Source: Pseudarthrobacter sulfonivorans (lineage in GTDB: Bacteria > Actinomycetota > Actinomycetes > Actinomycetales > Micrococcaceae). Taken from it: a stretch of 64,000 nucleotides of DNA. The notes beneath the pieces are model-generated. The model was not told where the DNA came from. It ran no database searches and saw nothing but the letters and a program-made list of their open reading frames with translations. The stretch spans positions 2,790,001-2,854,000 of the forward strand of contig NZ_CP013747.1 in assembly GCF_001484605.1 (NCBI RefSeq). The letters run 5' to 3'. The translations under genes and the position numbers were made by a program. Positions 1 through 9,773 of the stretch are shown here, piece by piece. Position 1 is the first letter of the stretch, and each line of letters begins with the position of its first letter.

Positions 1-240
1 GGCACCATCATCGTTGAGGCCTTGTTCGTACTCCCGGGTCTCGGGCAACTCATCACGCAGTCGATTGCCCAACGAGACGTCATCACCGTGCAGGGGGTCG
101 TGGCGTTCATCGCCATCGTGTTCGTGATCATCAATACCCTCGTCGACGTCGGGTACGGCCTTATCGACCCACGCGTGCGGCGGGCCCCCCGGGTCCAGAG
201 AAAACCGAAAGCGACTATCAAGAAGGAGGCCGCCGTATGA
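1..240 (+). CDS. Oligopeptide-type ABC transporter permease (DppB-like), C-terminal part
   Basis: Only the last 79 codons are inside the window; the frame is open from base 1. The visible part has the EAL-FVLPGLGQL segment typical of the cytoplasmic EAA loop of DppB/OppB permeases, one clear hydrophobic helix (GVVAFIAIVFVIINTLVDVGYGL) and the usual C-terminal YGLIDPRVR signature, followed by a basic tail. The stop codon overlaps the start of the next permease by 4 nt, so the two integral membrane subunits are translationally coupled. The substrate cannot be told from this fragment. Confidence 0.9.
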   Translation, partial: GTIIVEALFVLPGLGQLITQSIAQRDVITVQGVVAFIAIVFVIINTLVDVGYGLIDPRVRRAPRVQRKPKATIKKEAAV

Positions 241-1139
241 CTGCCAGAGCCATCCCGCGCGAACGGGGCATCGAGACCGCTTCGCGGACGGCGGTAGCAA
301 CGCCCCGGGTTTCGATGCCGCGCAAGCGACTGTCCATCCTGGTGGTGTTTTCATACGTATGGATCGCGCTCATCGTGCTGCTCGCCATGTTTGCCCCGGT
401 ACTTCCAATCGCGGCGTATGACCAGTCAATAGGAGCGCCACGCCAGGCTCCGCGCCTCGGCGAACTCAATACCCTTCTCGGCACTGACCAAGTTGGAAGG
501 TCCCTCCTGTCCCGTGTCATCTACGGGGCCCAGGTCTCGCTGGTTGTCGGAGTTGTCGCAGGCTTGTCCGGCGCCATCCTGGGCACGGTGTTCGGGCTGC
601 TCGCAGGATACTTCCGCAAGGGGACCGACTGGGTGACCACCCTGGTCGCCGACGTCTTGCTGTCGTTCCCCGTGCTCGTTCTCCTCCTAGCGATCACCGC
701 CATCTTTTCGCCCAGCATTCCGGTACTGGTGGTGGGTCTGGCCATCGCAGGCACGCCCACTTTTATGCGCCTTGCGCGGGCCAACACGATGGCCTGGTCC
801 AACCGGGAGTTCGTGCGTGCCGCGCGGAACATGGGTGCCTCGAGCGGCCGGATCCTTATCCGCGAGATCCTTCCGAACGTCGTGCCGTCACTCGCTGCCT
901 ACATGCCGCTCGTCATCGCCGCACTCATCGTCGCCGAGGGGTCCTTGAGCTTCCTTGGCCTCGGTGTCCCGCCGCCAACTCCGAGTTGGGGCGGGCTCAT
1001 CAGCTCGGGAGCCGTCGACCTTCGCACCGCGCCCTACATGGTGTTCGTTCCAGCCACGGTGCTGTTCCTTACCGTCTTCGCCCTGAACCAAGGCGGAGAA
1101 CACCTCCGCCACCGTTTCGACCGCACTTTGCAGGACTGA
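237..1139 (+). CDS. Oligopeptide-type ABC transporter permease (DppC-like)
   Basis: A 300-residue inner-membrane subunit of a peptide/nickel-type importer. After a basic cytoplasmic N-terminus there is a first helix (about residues 35-60), the periplasmic loop with the LGTDQVGRSLLSRVIYGAQVSL signature near residues 85-105, and further helices. The EAA loop (about 195-230) is followed by ASLxFLGLGVPPPTPSWGG-like sequence, which is diagnostic of DppC/OppC. It overlaps the preceding permease by 4 nt and precedes the binding protein, so it belongs to one importer operon. The ligand is unknown; the downstream enzymes suggest a small amide-like or cyclic compound rather than simple peptides, which is inference. 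Confidence 0.92.
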   Translation: MTARAIPRERGIETASRTAVATPRVSMPRKRLSILVVFSYVWIALIVLLAMFAPVLPIAAYDQSIGAPRQAPRLGELNTLLGTDQVGRSLLSRVIYGAQVSLVVGVVAGLSGAILGTVFGLLAGYFRKGTDWVTTLVADVLLSFPVLVLLLAITAIFSPSIPVLVVGLAIAGTPTFMRLARANTMAWSNREFVRAARNMGASSGRILIREILPNVVPSLAAYMPLVIAALIVAEGSLSFLGLGVPPPTPSWGGLISSGAVDLRTAPYMVFVPATVLFLTVFALNQGGEHLRHRFDRTLQD

Positions 1140-1145
1140 GCGCCG

Positions 1146-1179
1146 CGGACCGCCGGCATGGTCTTCATGCCGAGGTCCG
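1146..1179. terminator. Intercistronic hairpin after the permease genes
   Basis: An interrupted inverted repeat (CGGACC..CGGCATG / CATGCCG.GGTCCG) begins 7 nt after the permease stop. No T-run follows. It may be an mRNA-stabilising or attenuating stem before the binding-protein gene rather than a full terminator. Confidence 0.5.
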
Positions 1180-1219
1180 AGCGCTTCGTTCCACCTAACA
1201 GCATCAAGAAAGAGGAAAC

Positions 1220-2779
1220 ATGATTTCAAAGGGGAGATCCATGTTCGTCGCACTCGCGACGGCAACTGTAGTCCTGCTGGCCGGATGCGCCGGCGGGGAA
1301 ACCGCCGGAAGCTCCGGCGCACCCGCGGGTGACCCGGTATCGGGAGGCACGCTCCGAGCCCTCGAGTTTTCGCAGCCGAAAGGCTTCGACCCGGTCCAGG
1401 TCTTCAGCTCCACGTCGATGCCGCTCACATACACGGCCCTGTACGGTCAGTTCCTGATCCCGAACCCCGAAACGGGCGAGTACGATTGCGGACTCTGCGA
1501 GTCGTTCTCTACCCCTGACAAAGGGGCCACATGGGAAGTCGTCACTCGAAAGGGCCTGACGTTCTCGGACGGCACACCGTTCGACGCCGCCGCCATCAAG
1601 TACAACTGGGATCGTATGAAGGATCCGAAGTTCGGATCCGCGAGTGCGGGCATCGCGAGCCAGATTGACCACATCGAGGTGGTCGACAATGAAACAGCAA
1701 AGCTCGTAATGACCGTTCCAAACCCCGGTTTCGAGGGCCTGATGCCCATCTACGCACTCCAGTGGATTGCGTCGCCGACAGCGCTGGAGAAAGGCCAGGC
1801 GGAGTTCAACAAGAACCCGATCGGCGCCGGTCCGTTCCTCTTTGACAGCTGGGTCCCCAACGGAACGCTCAAGCTCAAGAAGAACCCGGGCTACTATGAC
1901 GCGCCGAAGCCCTACCTGGATGCGCTCGAAATCCAGGGCGTTGCTGACAACGCACAGCGCCTCAACGCGCTCATCTCCGGCCAGGCAGACACAATCCTCA
2001 ACAGCGAGGCCTCCATCTTCGCCGAGGGTGAAGCCGCAGGATTCAAGAAAGTCGAATACCAGTTCAACGGCGGCGTCGGGCTGATGCTGAATAACGCGAA
2101 GGCGCCTTTCAACGATGTACGTGCGCGTCAAGCACTGGCCTACGCACTGGACCTGAATGCAATGTCGGATTCCATTACGCGCGGCTACCCCTCTGCACCA
2201 AAGACGCTGTTCACGGAAAACTCACCGCTCTACGAGGACATCCCGCTTACTACCCACGACCCTGAAAAGGCGCAGAAGCTCTTCGACGAGCTCGCCGCTG
2301 AAGGCAAGCCGGTGAACTTTTCCTACACGGTCTTCCCAGGCAGCGGACAACTCGTCTTCGACGCGCTGCAGTCACAGCTCCAGAAGTACAAGAACGTAAC
2401 CGTCACCCCCGACCAGCGCGACACATCGCAGCAGGGCGTCGTCGGCACCACGGGCGACTATCAGGCGCTGACCTCCTCGATGGCATTCGTCGACCCCGGG
2501 TCGCGGCTCTGGGGACAGCTCCATGGCTCCGCCGACCGCACCAACTACGCCCGGTTCAAAGACGCCGAGACGAGCGCCGCGCTTGACGCCGGATTCACGG
2601 AGGATCCCAAAGCGCAGAAAGAGGCGTACAAAATCGTGCAGGAGCGGCTCGCCGAGCTGCACCCGTACATCCTGTACACGTCCTACCTCAACGGCATGCT
2701 GACTTCCGACAAGGTCCATGGAGCCACTGTCTTCGGCTACACCTCGCCGTCGGCCGCCGAACTCTGGCTCCAACCCTGA
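1220..2779 (+). CDS. Extracellular solute-binding protein family 5 (lipoprotein)
   Basis: A 519-residue periplasmic-type binding protein for the DppBC-like permeases. The N-terminus has a basic n-region, a hydrophobic core and a lipobox (LLAGC, Cys about 18), so it should be a membrane-anchored lipoprotein. Mature sequence shows SBP_bac_5 features: GGTLRALEF strand, the TWEVVTRKGLTFSDGTPFDAAAIKYNWDR region near 100-125, and VRARQALAYALDLNAM near 300. An AGAGGAAAC ribosome site sits just before the ATG. Family members bind peptides, nickel, opines or other amides; which one here is not evident. Confidence 0.93.
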   Translation: MISKGRSMFVALATATVVLLAGCAGGETAGSSGAPAGDPVSGGTLRALEFSQPKGFDPVQVFSSTSMPLTYTALYGQFLIPNPETGEYDCGLCESFSTPDKGATWEVVTRKGLTFSDGTPFDAAAIKYNWDRMKDPKFGSASAGIASQIDHIEVVDNETAKLVMTVPNPGFEGLMPIYALQWIASPTALEKGQAEFNKNPIGAGPFLFDSWVPNGTLKLKKNPGYYDAPKPYLDALEIQGVADNAQRLNALISGQADTILNSEASIFAEGEAAGFKKVEYQFNGGVGLMLNNAKAPFNDVRARQALAYALDLNAMSDSITRGYPSAPKTLFTENSPLYEDIPLTTHDPEKAQKLFDELAAEGKPVNFSYTVFPGSGQLVFDALQSQLQKYKNVTVTPDQRDTSQQGVVGTTGDYQALTSSMAFVDPGSRLWGQLHGSADRTNYARFKDAETSAALDAGFTEDPKAQKEAYKIVQERLAELHPYILYTSYLNGMLTSDKVHGATVFGYTSPSAAELWLQP

Positions 2780-2784
2780 GCCAA

Positions 2785-2819
2785 CCGGGGCATCGCGAGT
2801 CCTCCTCGTGGTGCCCCGG
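2785..2819. terminator. Hairpin between binding-protein and ATPase genes
   Basis: 8-bp GC arms (CCGGGGCA / TGCCCCGG) with an inner CGAG/CTCG pairing start 6 nt after the binding-protein stop. No T-run follows, so this is probably an intercistronic stem that keeps binding-protein mRNA in excess over the ATPases. Confidence 0.6.
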
Positions 2820-2855
2820 CCCCTCTCCCTTATATGAACTAGTGAAAGCTGCGAC

Positions 2856-3854
2856 ATGAGCGACGGAGCACTACTCGAGGTCACCGACCTCCATGCCTAC
2901 ATCGGCTCCCCCCGTGGAGTCGTCAAGGCAGTGGACGGCGTGTCCTTCACCCTTCAGCACGGCGAGGCGCTCGGCGTCGTCGGCGAATCCGGCTCGGGCA
3001 AGTCCGTGATGGCCCGGGCGGTGATGGGCCTGATGCCGGCCCGATCGGGGCGTACAGGCCAGGTCCTCTTCCAGGGGCGCGAAATGCTCACCATGAAGCC
3101 AAAAGAGCTCCAGGGTATTTGGGGCAAGCAGATCGCGATGGTGTTCCAGGACCCCGGACGCTCGCTCAGCCCAGTGGTCCGCGTAGAGCGCCAGCTGACC
3201 GAAGGGATGCGCCGACACCTCGGGATCTCCCGTTCGGAAGCGAATTCCCGCGCGCTGGACCTCCTCCGGGAAGTCGGTGTGCCCGACCCCGAGCGGCGGC
3301 TGCGCGCCTATCCGCACGAATTGTCCGGCGGAATGCGCCAGCGCGTGATGATTGCCGTTGCGCTGGCGTGCGAGCCGGACCTGCTGATCGCCGACGAGCC
3401 CACAACCGCCCTCGACGTGACCATCCAGCGCCAAGTACTGGATCTGCTGCGGCGGGTACAGGTGCAGCGGCGGATGTCGCTCATTCTCATCTCCCACGAC
3501 CTGCACGTCGTTGCGGGAAGCACAGACCGCACCGCCGTCATGTACGCGGGCCGCATCGCCGAAATCGGTGCGAGCCGAACCGTGTTCCAGGACCCGCGCC
3601 ATCGCTATACCGATGCGCTGCTCTCGGCGACTCCGACGATCAATCATGAGCGCCACGCGCCGCTCAACGTCATCCCCGGTTCGCTGCCCTCTCCGACCGC
3701 CCCTCCAGCGGGTTGCCGCTTTGCGCCCCGGTGCGCGGCATCAACGCCGGACTGTATCGAAGTGCAGCCTCCTATGCTCTCGTTTGCCGATGACCATGAA
3801 GCCGCGTGCACCCACCCTGTGAACACGAAAGAAGGTGAGCTCGTTGGCCGGTAG
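2856..3854 (+). CDS. Oligopeptide-type ABC transporter ATPase (DppD-like)
   Basis: A 332-residue cytoplasmic ATPase. Walker A is GESGSGKS (about residues 44-51), the signature is LSGGMRQRV, Walker B is LLIADEPTTALD, and the switch His is in LISHDLHVV. The C-terminal oligopeptide-transporter extension (LPSPTAPPAGCRFAPRCAA...C...C) carries the Cys residues typical of DppD/OppD. The end overlaps the start of the next ATPase by 20 nt, giving the usual heterodimeric ATPase pair. Confidence 0.95.
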   Translation: MSDGALLEVTDLHAYIGSPRGVVKAVDGVSFTLQHGEALGVVGESGSGKSVMARAVMGLMPARSGRTGQVLFQGREMLTMKPKELQGIWGKQIAMVFQDPGRSLSPVVRVERQLTEGMRRHLGISRSEANSRALDLLREVGVPDPERRLRAYPHELSGGMRQRVMIAVALACEPDLLIADEPTTALDVTIQRQVLDLLRRVQVQRRMSLILISHDLHVVAGSTDRTAVMYAGRIAEIGASRTVFQDPRHRYTDALLSATPTINHERHAPLNVIPGSLPSPTAPPAGCRFAPRCAASTPDCIEVQPPMLSFADDHEAACTHPVNTKEGELVGR

Positions 3855-4824
3855 CGGAAGCGCGCACCTGCGCGGCGACGCGGCAGTTCTGTCCGTCGAA
3901 AATCTTGAGGTCGAATATCACACGTCGGGAGGGAGTTTCAAAGCAGTCGCCGGCGTCAGCTTCGATCTCCTGCCCGGTGAAACGCTCGGCATCGTCGGTG
4001 AGTCCGGATGCGGGAAGTCGACGACGGGACGGGCCGTACTGCGCCTCGATCCAATCGCCGGAGGGCACGTCCGGTTCCGGGACGAGACGATCGAAACCGC
4101 CACCCACAAGCGGATGCGGGAACTCCGGCGTGACATGCAGATGATCTTTCAGGATCCGGTGAGCTCGCTCAACCCGCGGCGCCTGGTGAAAGACATCGTC
4201 ACCGAAGGCCTTGCTATCGGTGGGCAGGGCGCGAAGGAACGTGCGGCCGTCGTTGACGAGCTGCTCGAACAGGTGGGTCTGCCGACGGAACGGTTCGCCG
4301 AGATGTCGCCGCGCCAGCTCTCTGGTGGTCAGGCGCAACGTGTCGCCATCGGCCGGGCGCTCGCCGTCCGCCCCGGCCTGCTCATCTGCGATGAGCCGGT
4401 ATCCGCGCTCGACGTATCGGTGCAGGCACAGATTCTGAACCTGCTGGAGGACCTGAAGAGCAAGTACGACCTCACGATTGTCTTTATCGCCCATGACCTT
4501 GGCGTGGTGCGCAGCTTCAGTGACAAGGTGCTCGTGATGTACCTCGGCAAGACCTGCGAGTTCGGTGATTCCGTCGAGGTTTACGAGCGGCCGGCCCACC
4601 CCTACACGCGAGGTCTGTTGGACTCGGTGCCGTCGCCTGAAGTGGAAGGCGGATTCGTCGGTCCCGCTCTCTACGGCGATTTGCCCTCGCCGCTCAACCC
4701 GCCGTCGGGCTGCCGTTTCCGCGCACGGTGCCCGAACAGCCAGGAGAAGTGCGCAGTTGAAGAGCCGGCCATGCGCGAGGTTCGCCCGGGCCAGTTCGCG
4801 GCGTGCCATTTCCCGCTCGTTTAG
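3835..4824 (+). CDS. Oligopeptide-type ABC transporter ATPase (DppF-like)
   Basis: A 329-residue partner ATPase starting at GTG, with a purine-rich GAAAGAAG just upstream inside the preceding gene. Walker A is GESGCGKST, the Q-loop is MIFQDPVSSLNPR (typical of DppF/OppF), the signature is LSGGQAQRVAIGRAL, and Walker B is LLICDEPVSALD. The C-terminal CRFRARCPNSQEKC block matches the oligopeptide ABC extension. With the DppD-like subunit it should energise uptake through the two permeases. Confidence 0.95.
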   Translation: MSSLAGSGSAHLRGDAAVLSVENLEVEYHTSGGSFKAVAGVSFDLLPGETLGIVGESGCGKSTTGRAVLRLDPIAGGHVRFRDETIETATHKRMRELRRDMQMIFQDPVSSLNPRRLVKDIVTEGLAIGGQGAKERAAVVDELLEQVGLPTERFAEMSPRQLSGGQAQRVAIGRALAVRPGLLICDEPVSALDVSVQAQILNLLEDLKSKYDLTIVFIAHDLGVVRSFSDKVLVMYLGKTCEFGDSVEVYERPAHPYTRGLLDSVPSPEVEGGFVGPALYGDLPSPLNPPSGCRFRARCPNSQEKCAVEEPAMREVRPGQFAACHFPLV

Positions 4825-4872
4825 CGTCCCTGCCTCATAAGTTTCGTTTCAAAGAATTGGAGTACCCAAAAT

Positions 4873-5859
4873 ATGTCTGTTGACCTCGCCCCCGACCCGG
4901 TCGCACCCTGGCTGCGTGAGCTCGGAGCAGCCCACGACGCAGCCCGCCATGTCGACGGAGTGCAATGCCGCGGCTCGGTGACGCTCATCGACGAGGCAGC
5001 CCGCCTCCGGGGAATCGCTGCGGTGTCCCTCGGCAAGGCGATTTCGCTAGAGCGTGAGATCGAGACCCGGGCCAAGCAGCTTGAAGCCCTCGCCGTTGTG
5101 GCCGAGGAGGAAAAGCTGCAGTGGCAGGCACTCGCCGTTGCTGAGCTCCCCGACGGTCACGGAAGCGTGGACCTCGACGTGAGGGTCGGCATCCATGGCC
5201 GGTCCGCACACGGTGGTGACTTCATCCGCTACGACGCCCACGGCATTCACAACACGCACATGGACGGGCTAGCCCATCTGGGGGCCGACGAGAGCTGGCA
5301 TGGTCCCATCCCGGCACGGTCCTCGGAGACCGACGAAGACACAATGGTCAACTGGGCTCAGCACGGAATCGCCACCCGGGCGGTGCTGCTCGACATCCCG
5401 GCCGTGCGCGGCGTTGAGTGGGTCACCGCTGAGTCACCGGTAACTGCGGCGGACCTAGATAAGGCCCTTGACGCCACGGGCGTCACGCTCGAGCCCGGCG
5501 ACGCGCTCCTCATCTACCAGGGCCGGGATCGATTCGAGGCCGCGGGCCACCGCTACACGCCGGGAGCCGTACTCCAGCCCCGGCCCGGAATCGGAAAGTC
5601 GGGCGCGCAGTGGATCGCGTCGAAAGATCCGGGCCTGGTGTCTTGGGATTTCCATGACGCACGATTCGACCCGCCGCACGCGCTCGAAGTGCACGGACTC
5701 ATTTATGCCATAGGTCTCTGCCTGATTGACAACAGCCTTCTCGGCCCTGCTGCAGCGGCGCTCAGGACCGCAGGCACCTCCACCGGGTTCCTGGTCGCCG
5801 CTCCCACAGCGATTCATCGCTCAACGGGCGTCATCATTAACCCTCTCCTCATCTACTAA
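4873..5859 (+). CDS. Cyclase-family metal hydrolase (kynurenine-formamidase-like)
   Basis: A 328-residue soluble enzyme of the cyclase family, metal-dependent amidohydrolases that include kynurenine formamidase. The metal-site segment is around residues 125-135: H129, D131 and H135 fit the THxDxxxH part of the motif, but the first His of the classic HxGTHxD is Ile125. Residues 210-220 (LEPGDALLIYQGR) match the family core, and VHGLIYAIGLCLIDN near 275 is the second conserved block. It follows the importer with a 48-nt gap and a TTGGAG ribosome site, so its substrate may be what the importer brings in. Longer than KynB (about 210), closer to plant/bacterial cyclase homologues. Confidence 0.8.
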   Translation: MSVDLAPDPVAPWLRELGAAHDAARHVDGVQCRGSVTLIDEAARLRGIAAVSLGKAISLEREIETRAKQLEALAVVAEEEKLQWQALAVAELPDGHGSVDLDVRVGIHGRSAHGGDFIRYDAHGIHNTHMDGLAHLGADESWHGPIPARSSETDEDTMVNWAQHGIATRAVLLDIPAVRGVEWVTAESPVTAADLDKALDATGVTLEPGDALLIYQGRDRFEAAGHRYTPGAVLQPRPGIGKSGAQWIASKDPGLVSWDFHDARFDPPHALEVHGLIYAIGLCLIDNSLLGPAAAALRTAGTSTGFLVAAPTAIHRSTGVIINPLLIY

Positions 5860-5907
5860 GCGCTGAGCACCACAGTCCTGATCTGACCACTACCCGAGGA
5901 GATGCCG

Positions 5908-7446
5908 ATGCGAATCGGAATTATCGCCGAACGTGCGGATGGCGAAACACGCGTCGCCGGCACCCCGTCCACCGTCCCCCACTTAATGAAGCTCGGCTAC
6001 GAGGTCGTGATCGAGCGCGGTGCAGGGGCCGGATCTGCTTTCCCTGACAGCGACTATGCGAACGCTGGAGCGGAGATCGTCGATCAAAGCGCCGCTTGGA
6101 GCGCGGACGTCGTGCTCACAGTGAATGCTCCGTCCGATGACCACCTTGCGCTACTGGCCGAAGGCGCCACGCTGGTGTCCTGGCTGAGTCCGGGCCTGAA
6201 CCCCGACATCGTAGACAAGCTCGTCGCGCTGCCTATCACAGCACTCGCTGTAGATGCCGTTCCGCGTCTGTCGCGGGCGCAATCGATGGATGTCCTTTCC
6301 TCCACCGGCAATATCGCCGGGTACCGTGCCGTCGTCGAGGCGGCGAATCAATTCGGGCGGTTCTTCACCGGACAGGTCACGGCGGCGGGCAAGGTCCCGC
6401 CGGCGAAGGTCCTTGTCGCTGGCGCCGGCGTCGCCGGCCTTGCCGCGATCGGTACCGCATCGAGCCTTGGGGCAATCGTTCGTGCGACAGACCCGCGCCC
6501 CGAAGTAGCCGAGCAGGTGAAATCGATCGGCGGCAGCTACCTCGCCGTTGAGGTCGCCGAGAAGATGGAGTCGACCGACGGCTACGCCAAGGCTACGAGT
6601 GAGGCCTACGACCGGCGAGCTGCCGAGATCTACTCGGAGCAGGCACGGGATGTCGACATCATCATCACCACCGCCAACATCCCCGGTCGAGCGGCTCCGA
6701 AGCTCTTTACCGCTGCCGACGTAGCTTCGATGAAGTCAGGTAGCGTCATCGTCGATCTCGCGGCCGCCAACGGCGGGAACGTCGAGGGTACGGTGCCCGG
6801 CGAGCTCGTTGTCACCCCCAATGGTGTAACGATCATCGGCTACACCGACCTCGCGCGTCGACTGCCGGCGCAGGCGTCGCAGCTCTACGGGCAGAACCTG
6901 GTCAACCTCCTGAAACTGCTCACTCCCGGGGAGGATGGCGTACTGGTCCTCGATCACGACGACGTGGTGCAGCGCGCGATCACAGTGGCGCAGAATGGCC
7001 AGAGACTGTGGCCGCCGCCCCCCGTGCACGTCTCGGCCGCACCCAAGGCGACCACCACAGACGAAGCTTCGGCAGCCCCGGTGAAGGCGGCCAAGAAACT
7101 TTCGAAGCCCGCACGCGCCGCTCTCACTATTGCCGGCATCGGTGCCTTGTTCGGGACCATTGCCATCGCACCGGCGCCGTTGCCGCAGCACATCACAGTG
7201 CTGGTGCTTGCGGTCGTGATCGGGTTCTACGTGATCGGCAAGGTACACCACGCGCTGCATACCCCGCTCATGTCGGTGACCAACGCCATCAGCGGCATCG
7301 TCGTGGTCGGGGCAATGTTGCAGCTCGCGATCGACGACCCCGTAACGAAGGTGCTCTCCGCCGCCGCCGTGCTCCTCGCCAGCATCAATGTCTTCGGCGG
7401 CTTCGCCGTCTCCCGCCGCATGCTCCGCATGTTCTCGAAGGACTGA
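5908..7446 (+). CDS. pntA: NAD(P) transhydrogenase subunit alpha
   Basis: A 512-residue alpha subunit in which the NAD(H)-binding domain and the membrane segment are fused, as in E. coli PntA. The N-terminal part begins [19 protein letters not shown], the alanine-dehydrogenase/PntA entry motif. The Rossmann [13 protein letters not shown] lies near residues 173-185, and [22 protein letters not shown] near 315-335 is diagnostic. Four hydrophobic helices occupy about 395-505. ATG 5908 is preferred over ATG 5902 because GAGGAG ends directly against the earlier one and lies 6 nt from this one. With PntB it converts NADH plus NADP+ to NAD+ plus NADPH using proton motive force. Confidence 0.95.
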   Translation: MRIGIIAERADGETRVAGTPSTVPHLMKLGYEVVIERGAGAGSAFPDSDYANAGAEIVDQSAAWSADVVLTVNAPSDDHLALLAEGATLVSWLSPGLNPDIVDKLVALPITALAVDAVPRLSRAQSMDVLSSTGNIAGYRAVVEAANQFGRFFTGQVTAAGKVPPAKVLVAGAGVAGLAAIGTASSLGAIVRATDPRPEVAEQVKSIGGSYLAVEVAEKMESTDGYAKATSEAYDRRAAEIYSEQARDVDIIITTANIPGRAAPKLFTAADVASMKSGSVIVDLAAANGGNVEGTVPGELVVTPNGVTIIGYTDLARRLPAQASQLYGQNLVNLLKLLTPGEDGVLVLDHDDVVQRAITVAQNGQRLWPPPPVHVSAAPKATTTDEASAAPVKAAKKLSKPARAALTIAGIGALFGTIAIAPAPLPQHITVLVLAVVIGFYVIGKVHHALHTPLMSVTNAISGIVVVGAMLQLAIDDPVTKVLSAAAVLLASINVFGGFAVSRRMLRMFSKD

Positions 7447-7451
7447 ACGCC

Positions 7452-8876
7452 ATGACTACCGATTCCCTCTCCGCGGTGACGCTCGCAATTTCCGGCGCCG
7501 CCTACATTGTGGCCGCGCTGCTCTTCATCCTGAGCCTCGCCGGTCTCTCGAAGCACGAGACCGCCCGCGGCGGTCTCACGTACGGCATCGCAGGTATGGT
7601 CATCGCGATGGGTGCCACGTTTGGTCTGGTGATCCGGGGCGCAGATCAGCTCGGCATCATCCTTCTCCTCGGCGCCGTGGCAATCGGTGCCGCCGTCGGT
7701 CTGTGGCGCGCGGCCAAGGTCGAGATGACCGGGATGCCCCAGTTCATTGCCCTCTTACACTCCTTCGTTGGGCTGGCAGCGGTGCTCATCGGCTGGAGTG
7801 GCTTCCTCGACAGCGCCCACACCTCCTCCGACCTGGTCGGCATCCATCGCGGCGAGGTCTTCGTCGGCATTTTCATCGGTGGCGTAACGTTCACGGGCTC
7901 GATCGTCGCCTTCCTTAAGTTGTCGGCGCGCATCAAGTCCGCTCCACTCGTGCTTCCGGGCCGCAACGCGCTGAACGTTGGCGCGCTCGTGGTCTTCATC
8001 GCGCTAACGGCATGGTTCGTCATCACGCCGTCAACCTGGTGGGTCGTGGCCGTCACCGCGCTTGCGCTGCTGCTCGGGTGGCACCTGGTCGCGTCGATCG
8101 GTGGCGGCGACATGCCCGTCGTCGTCTCGATGCTGAACAGCTATTCCGGCTGGGCAGCGGCGGCGAGCGGCTTCCTGCTGAACAACGACCTGCTCATCGT
8201 CACCGGCGCGCTCGTGGGATCCTCAGGCGCCTACCTCAGCTTCATCATGTGCAAGGCGATGAACAGGTCGTTTATCTCGGTGATCGCGGGCGGATTCGGC
8301 ATTGCCGCTCCGACCCAGGGCAGCGAGGAAACAGGCGAGCACCACGAGATTACCGCGGAAGAGACGGCGCGGCTGCTGGCCGATGCCAAGTCGGTCATCA
8401 TCACACCCGGTTTCGGTATGGCTGTCGCGCAGGCGCAGTACCCCGTCGCGGAACTCGCGCGCTCACTCCGTGAACGTGGAGTCGATGTCAGATTTGGCAT
8501 ACATCCGGTTGCCGGCAGGCTCCCCGGACACATGAACGTGCTGCTCGCGGAGGCGAAGGTGCCGTACGACATCGTGCTTGAGATGGACGAGGTGAACGAT
8601 GATTTCCCGGAGACCAGCGTTGTGCTGGTGATCGGCGCGAACGACACGGTGAATCCGTCTGCGGCGGAAGACCCGAGCAGCCCGATCGCCGGGATGCCGG
8701 TGCTGAAGGTATGGGAGGCCGAGGAGGTCATCGTGTTCAAGCGGTCCATGGCGTCGGGCTACGCCGGCGTCCAGAACCCGCTGTTCTTCCGGGACAACAC
8801 TCGGATGCTGTTCGGCGATGCGAAGGAACGGGTGGAGGAGATTGTGCACGCTCTGAGTGGGGCACGCGTCTCCTGA
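7452..8876 (+). CDS. pntB: NAD(P) transhydrogenase subunit beta
   Basis: A 474-residue membrane subunit starting 5 nt after pntA. The first about 270 residues form some nine hydrophobic helices. The C-terminal NADP(H) domain (about 300-474) has the [16 protein letters not shown] nucleotide-binding loop, [38 protein letters not shown] and the [11 protein letters not shown] segment typical of PntB. The start is set by the pntA boundary; the frame is open further upstream but that stretch is antiparallel to nothing conserved and lies inside pntA. Its place in a catabolic operon suggests NADPH supply for the reductase encoded next. Confidence 0.95.
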   Translation: MTTDSLSAVTLAISGAAYIVAALLFILSLAGLSKHETARGGLTYGIAGMVIAMGATFGLVIRGADQLGIILLLGAVAIGAAVGLWRAAKVEMTGMPQFIALLHSFVGLAAVLIGWSGFLDSAHTSSDLVGIHRGEVFVGIFIGGVTFTGSIVAFLKLSARIKSAPLVLPGRNALNVGALVVFIALTAWFVITPSTWWVVAVTALALLLGWHLVASIGGGDMPVVVSMLNSYSGWAAAASGFLLNNDLLIVTGALVGSSGAYLSFIMCKAMNRSFISVIAGGFGIAAPTQGSEETGEHHEITAEETARLLADAKSVIITPGFGMAVAQAQYPVAELARSLRERGVDVRFGIHPVAGRLPGHMNVLLAEAKVPYDIVLEMDEVNDDFPETSVVLVIGANDTVNPSAAEDPSSPIAGMPVLKVWEAEEVIVFKRSMASGYAGVQNPLFFRDNTRMLFGDAKERVEEIVHALSGARVS

Positions 8877-8878
8877 TC

Positions 8879-9724
8879 ATGCAGGCCGTGACCCTGAATA
8901 ATGGCGTCGAAATGCCGGTCCTCGGGTTCGGTGTGCTGCAGATCCCCGACGACGAGACCGAGAAAGCAGTCCTGACCGCCCTGCAAGCAGGCTACCGTCT
9001 GATCGATACCGCCGCGCTCTACCGGAATGAGGAGGCCGTCGGCAGGGCCATCGCCAAGAGCGGGATCCCGCGGGAGGAGCTGTTCGTCACCACCAAGGTC
9101 TGGGTGCAGAACTCGGGCGAGCACAACACGGTCCGGTCCTTCAACAGCTCGCTCCAGCGCCTGGGACTCGACTACGTGGACCTTTACCTGATTCACCAGC
9201 CTTACGGTGACTACTACAGCGAGTGGCGGGCCATGCAGGACCTCCATCAGGACGGCCACGCTAAGGCAATCGGCGTGTCCAACTTCCACCCGGACCGCCT
9301 CGTGGACCTCATCACGCACAACGAGATCACCCCGGCCGTCAACCAGATCGAAACCCACCCGTTCTACCAGCGCACCGAAGACCAACGCATCATGAAGGAA
9401 CACGGCGTGCAGATCATGTCCTGGGGGCCCTTCGCCCGAGGGAAAAATGACCTGTTTACCCACCCTGGACTCACATCGATTGCCGAGGCGCACGGCAAGT
9501 CCGTGGCGCAGGTGGTCCTCCGTTGGCTCAACCAGCGCGACGTCGTCGTGATCCCCAAATCCGCGAAACCTGAACGCATCGCGCAGAATATCCAGGTCTT
9601 CGACTTCACCCTCACCGACAACGAGATGGCCCAAATCGCACAGTTCGACGCCGGAACATCCCTGTTCCTCGACCACCGCGACCCTGGCATGACCGCCAAG
9701 CTCGGATCAATTCGCTTCAGCTGA
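8879..9724 (+). CDS. Aldo/keto reductase
   Basis: A 281-residue cytoplasmic NADPH-dependent oxidoreductase with a TIM-barrel fold. The N-terminus [19 protein letters not shown] is the family entry. The catalytic tetrad is visible as Asp and Tyr in [13 protein letters not shown], Lys in FVTTKVW and His in LYLIHQPYG. The [13 protein letters not shown] segment near 225-240 is the NADPH 2'-phosphate site. The ATG lies 2 nt past the pntB stop, so translation is closely coupled, consistent with use of transhydrogenase-made NADPH. Family members reduce 2,5-diketogluconate, methylglyoxal and many other carbonyls; the substrate here is unknown. Confidence 0.9.
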   Translation: MQAVTLNNGVEMPVLGFGVLQIPDDETEKAVLTALQAGYRLIDTAALYRNEEAVGRAIAKSGIPREELFVTTKVWVQNSGEHNTVRSFNSSLQRLGLDYVDLYLIHQPYGDYYSEWRAMQDLHQDGHAKAIGVSNFHPDRLVDLITHNEITPAVNQIETHPFYQRTEDQRIMKEHGVQIMSWGPFARGKNDLFTHPGLTSIAEAHGKSVAQVVLRWLNQRDVVVIPKSAKPERIAQNIQVFDFTLTDNEMAQIAQFDAGTSLFLDHRDPGMTAKLGSIRFS

Positions 9725-9773
9725 CCCGTTACCCCTCACGCCGGACCAACCGCCATGCAAAAGGAGAGCGCCC

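Noticed and set aside
3772..4809. 345-codon antisense frame in the DppF-like gene
   Set aside because: Complement of Walker and signature motifs; no domain of its own.
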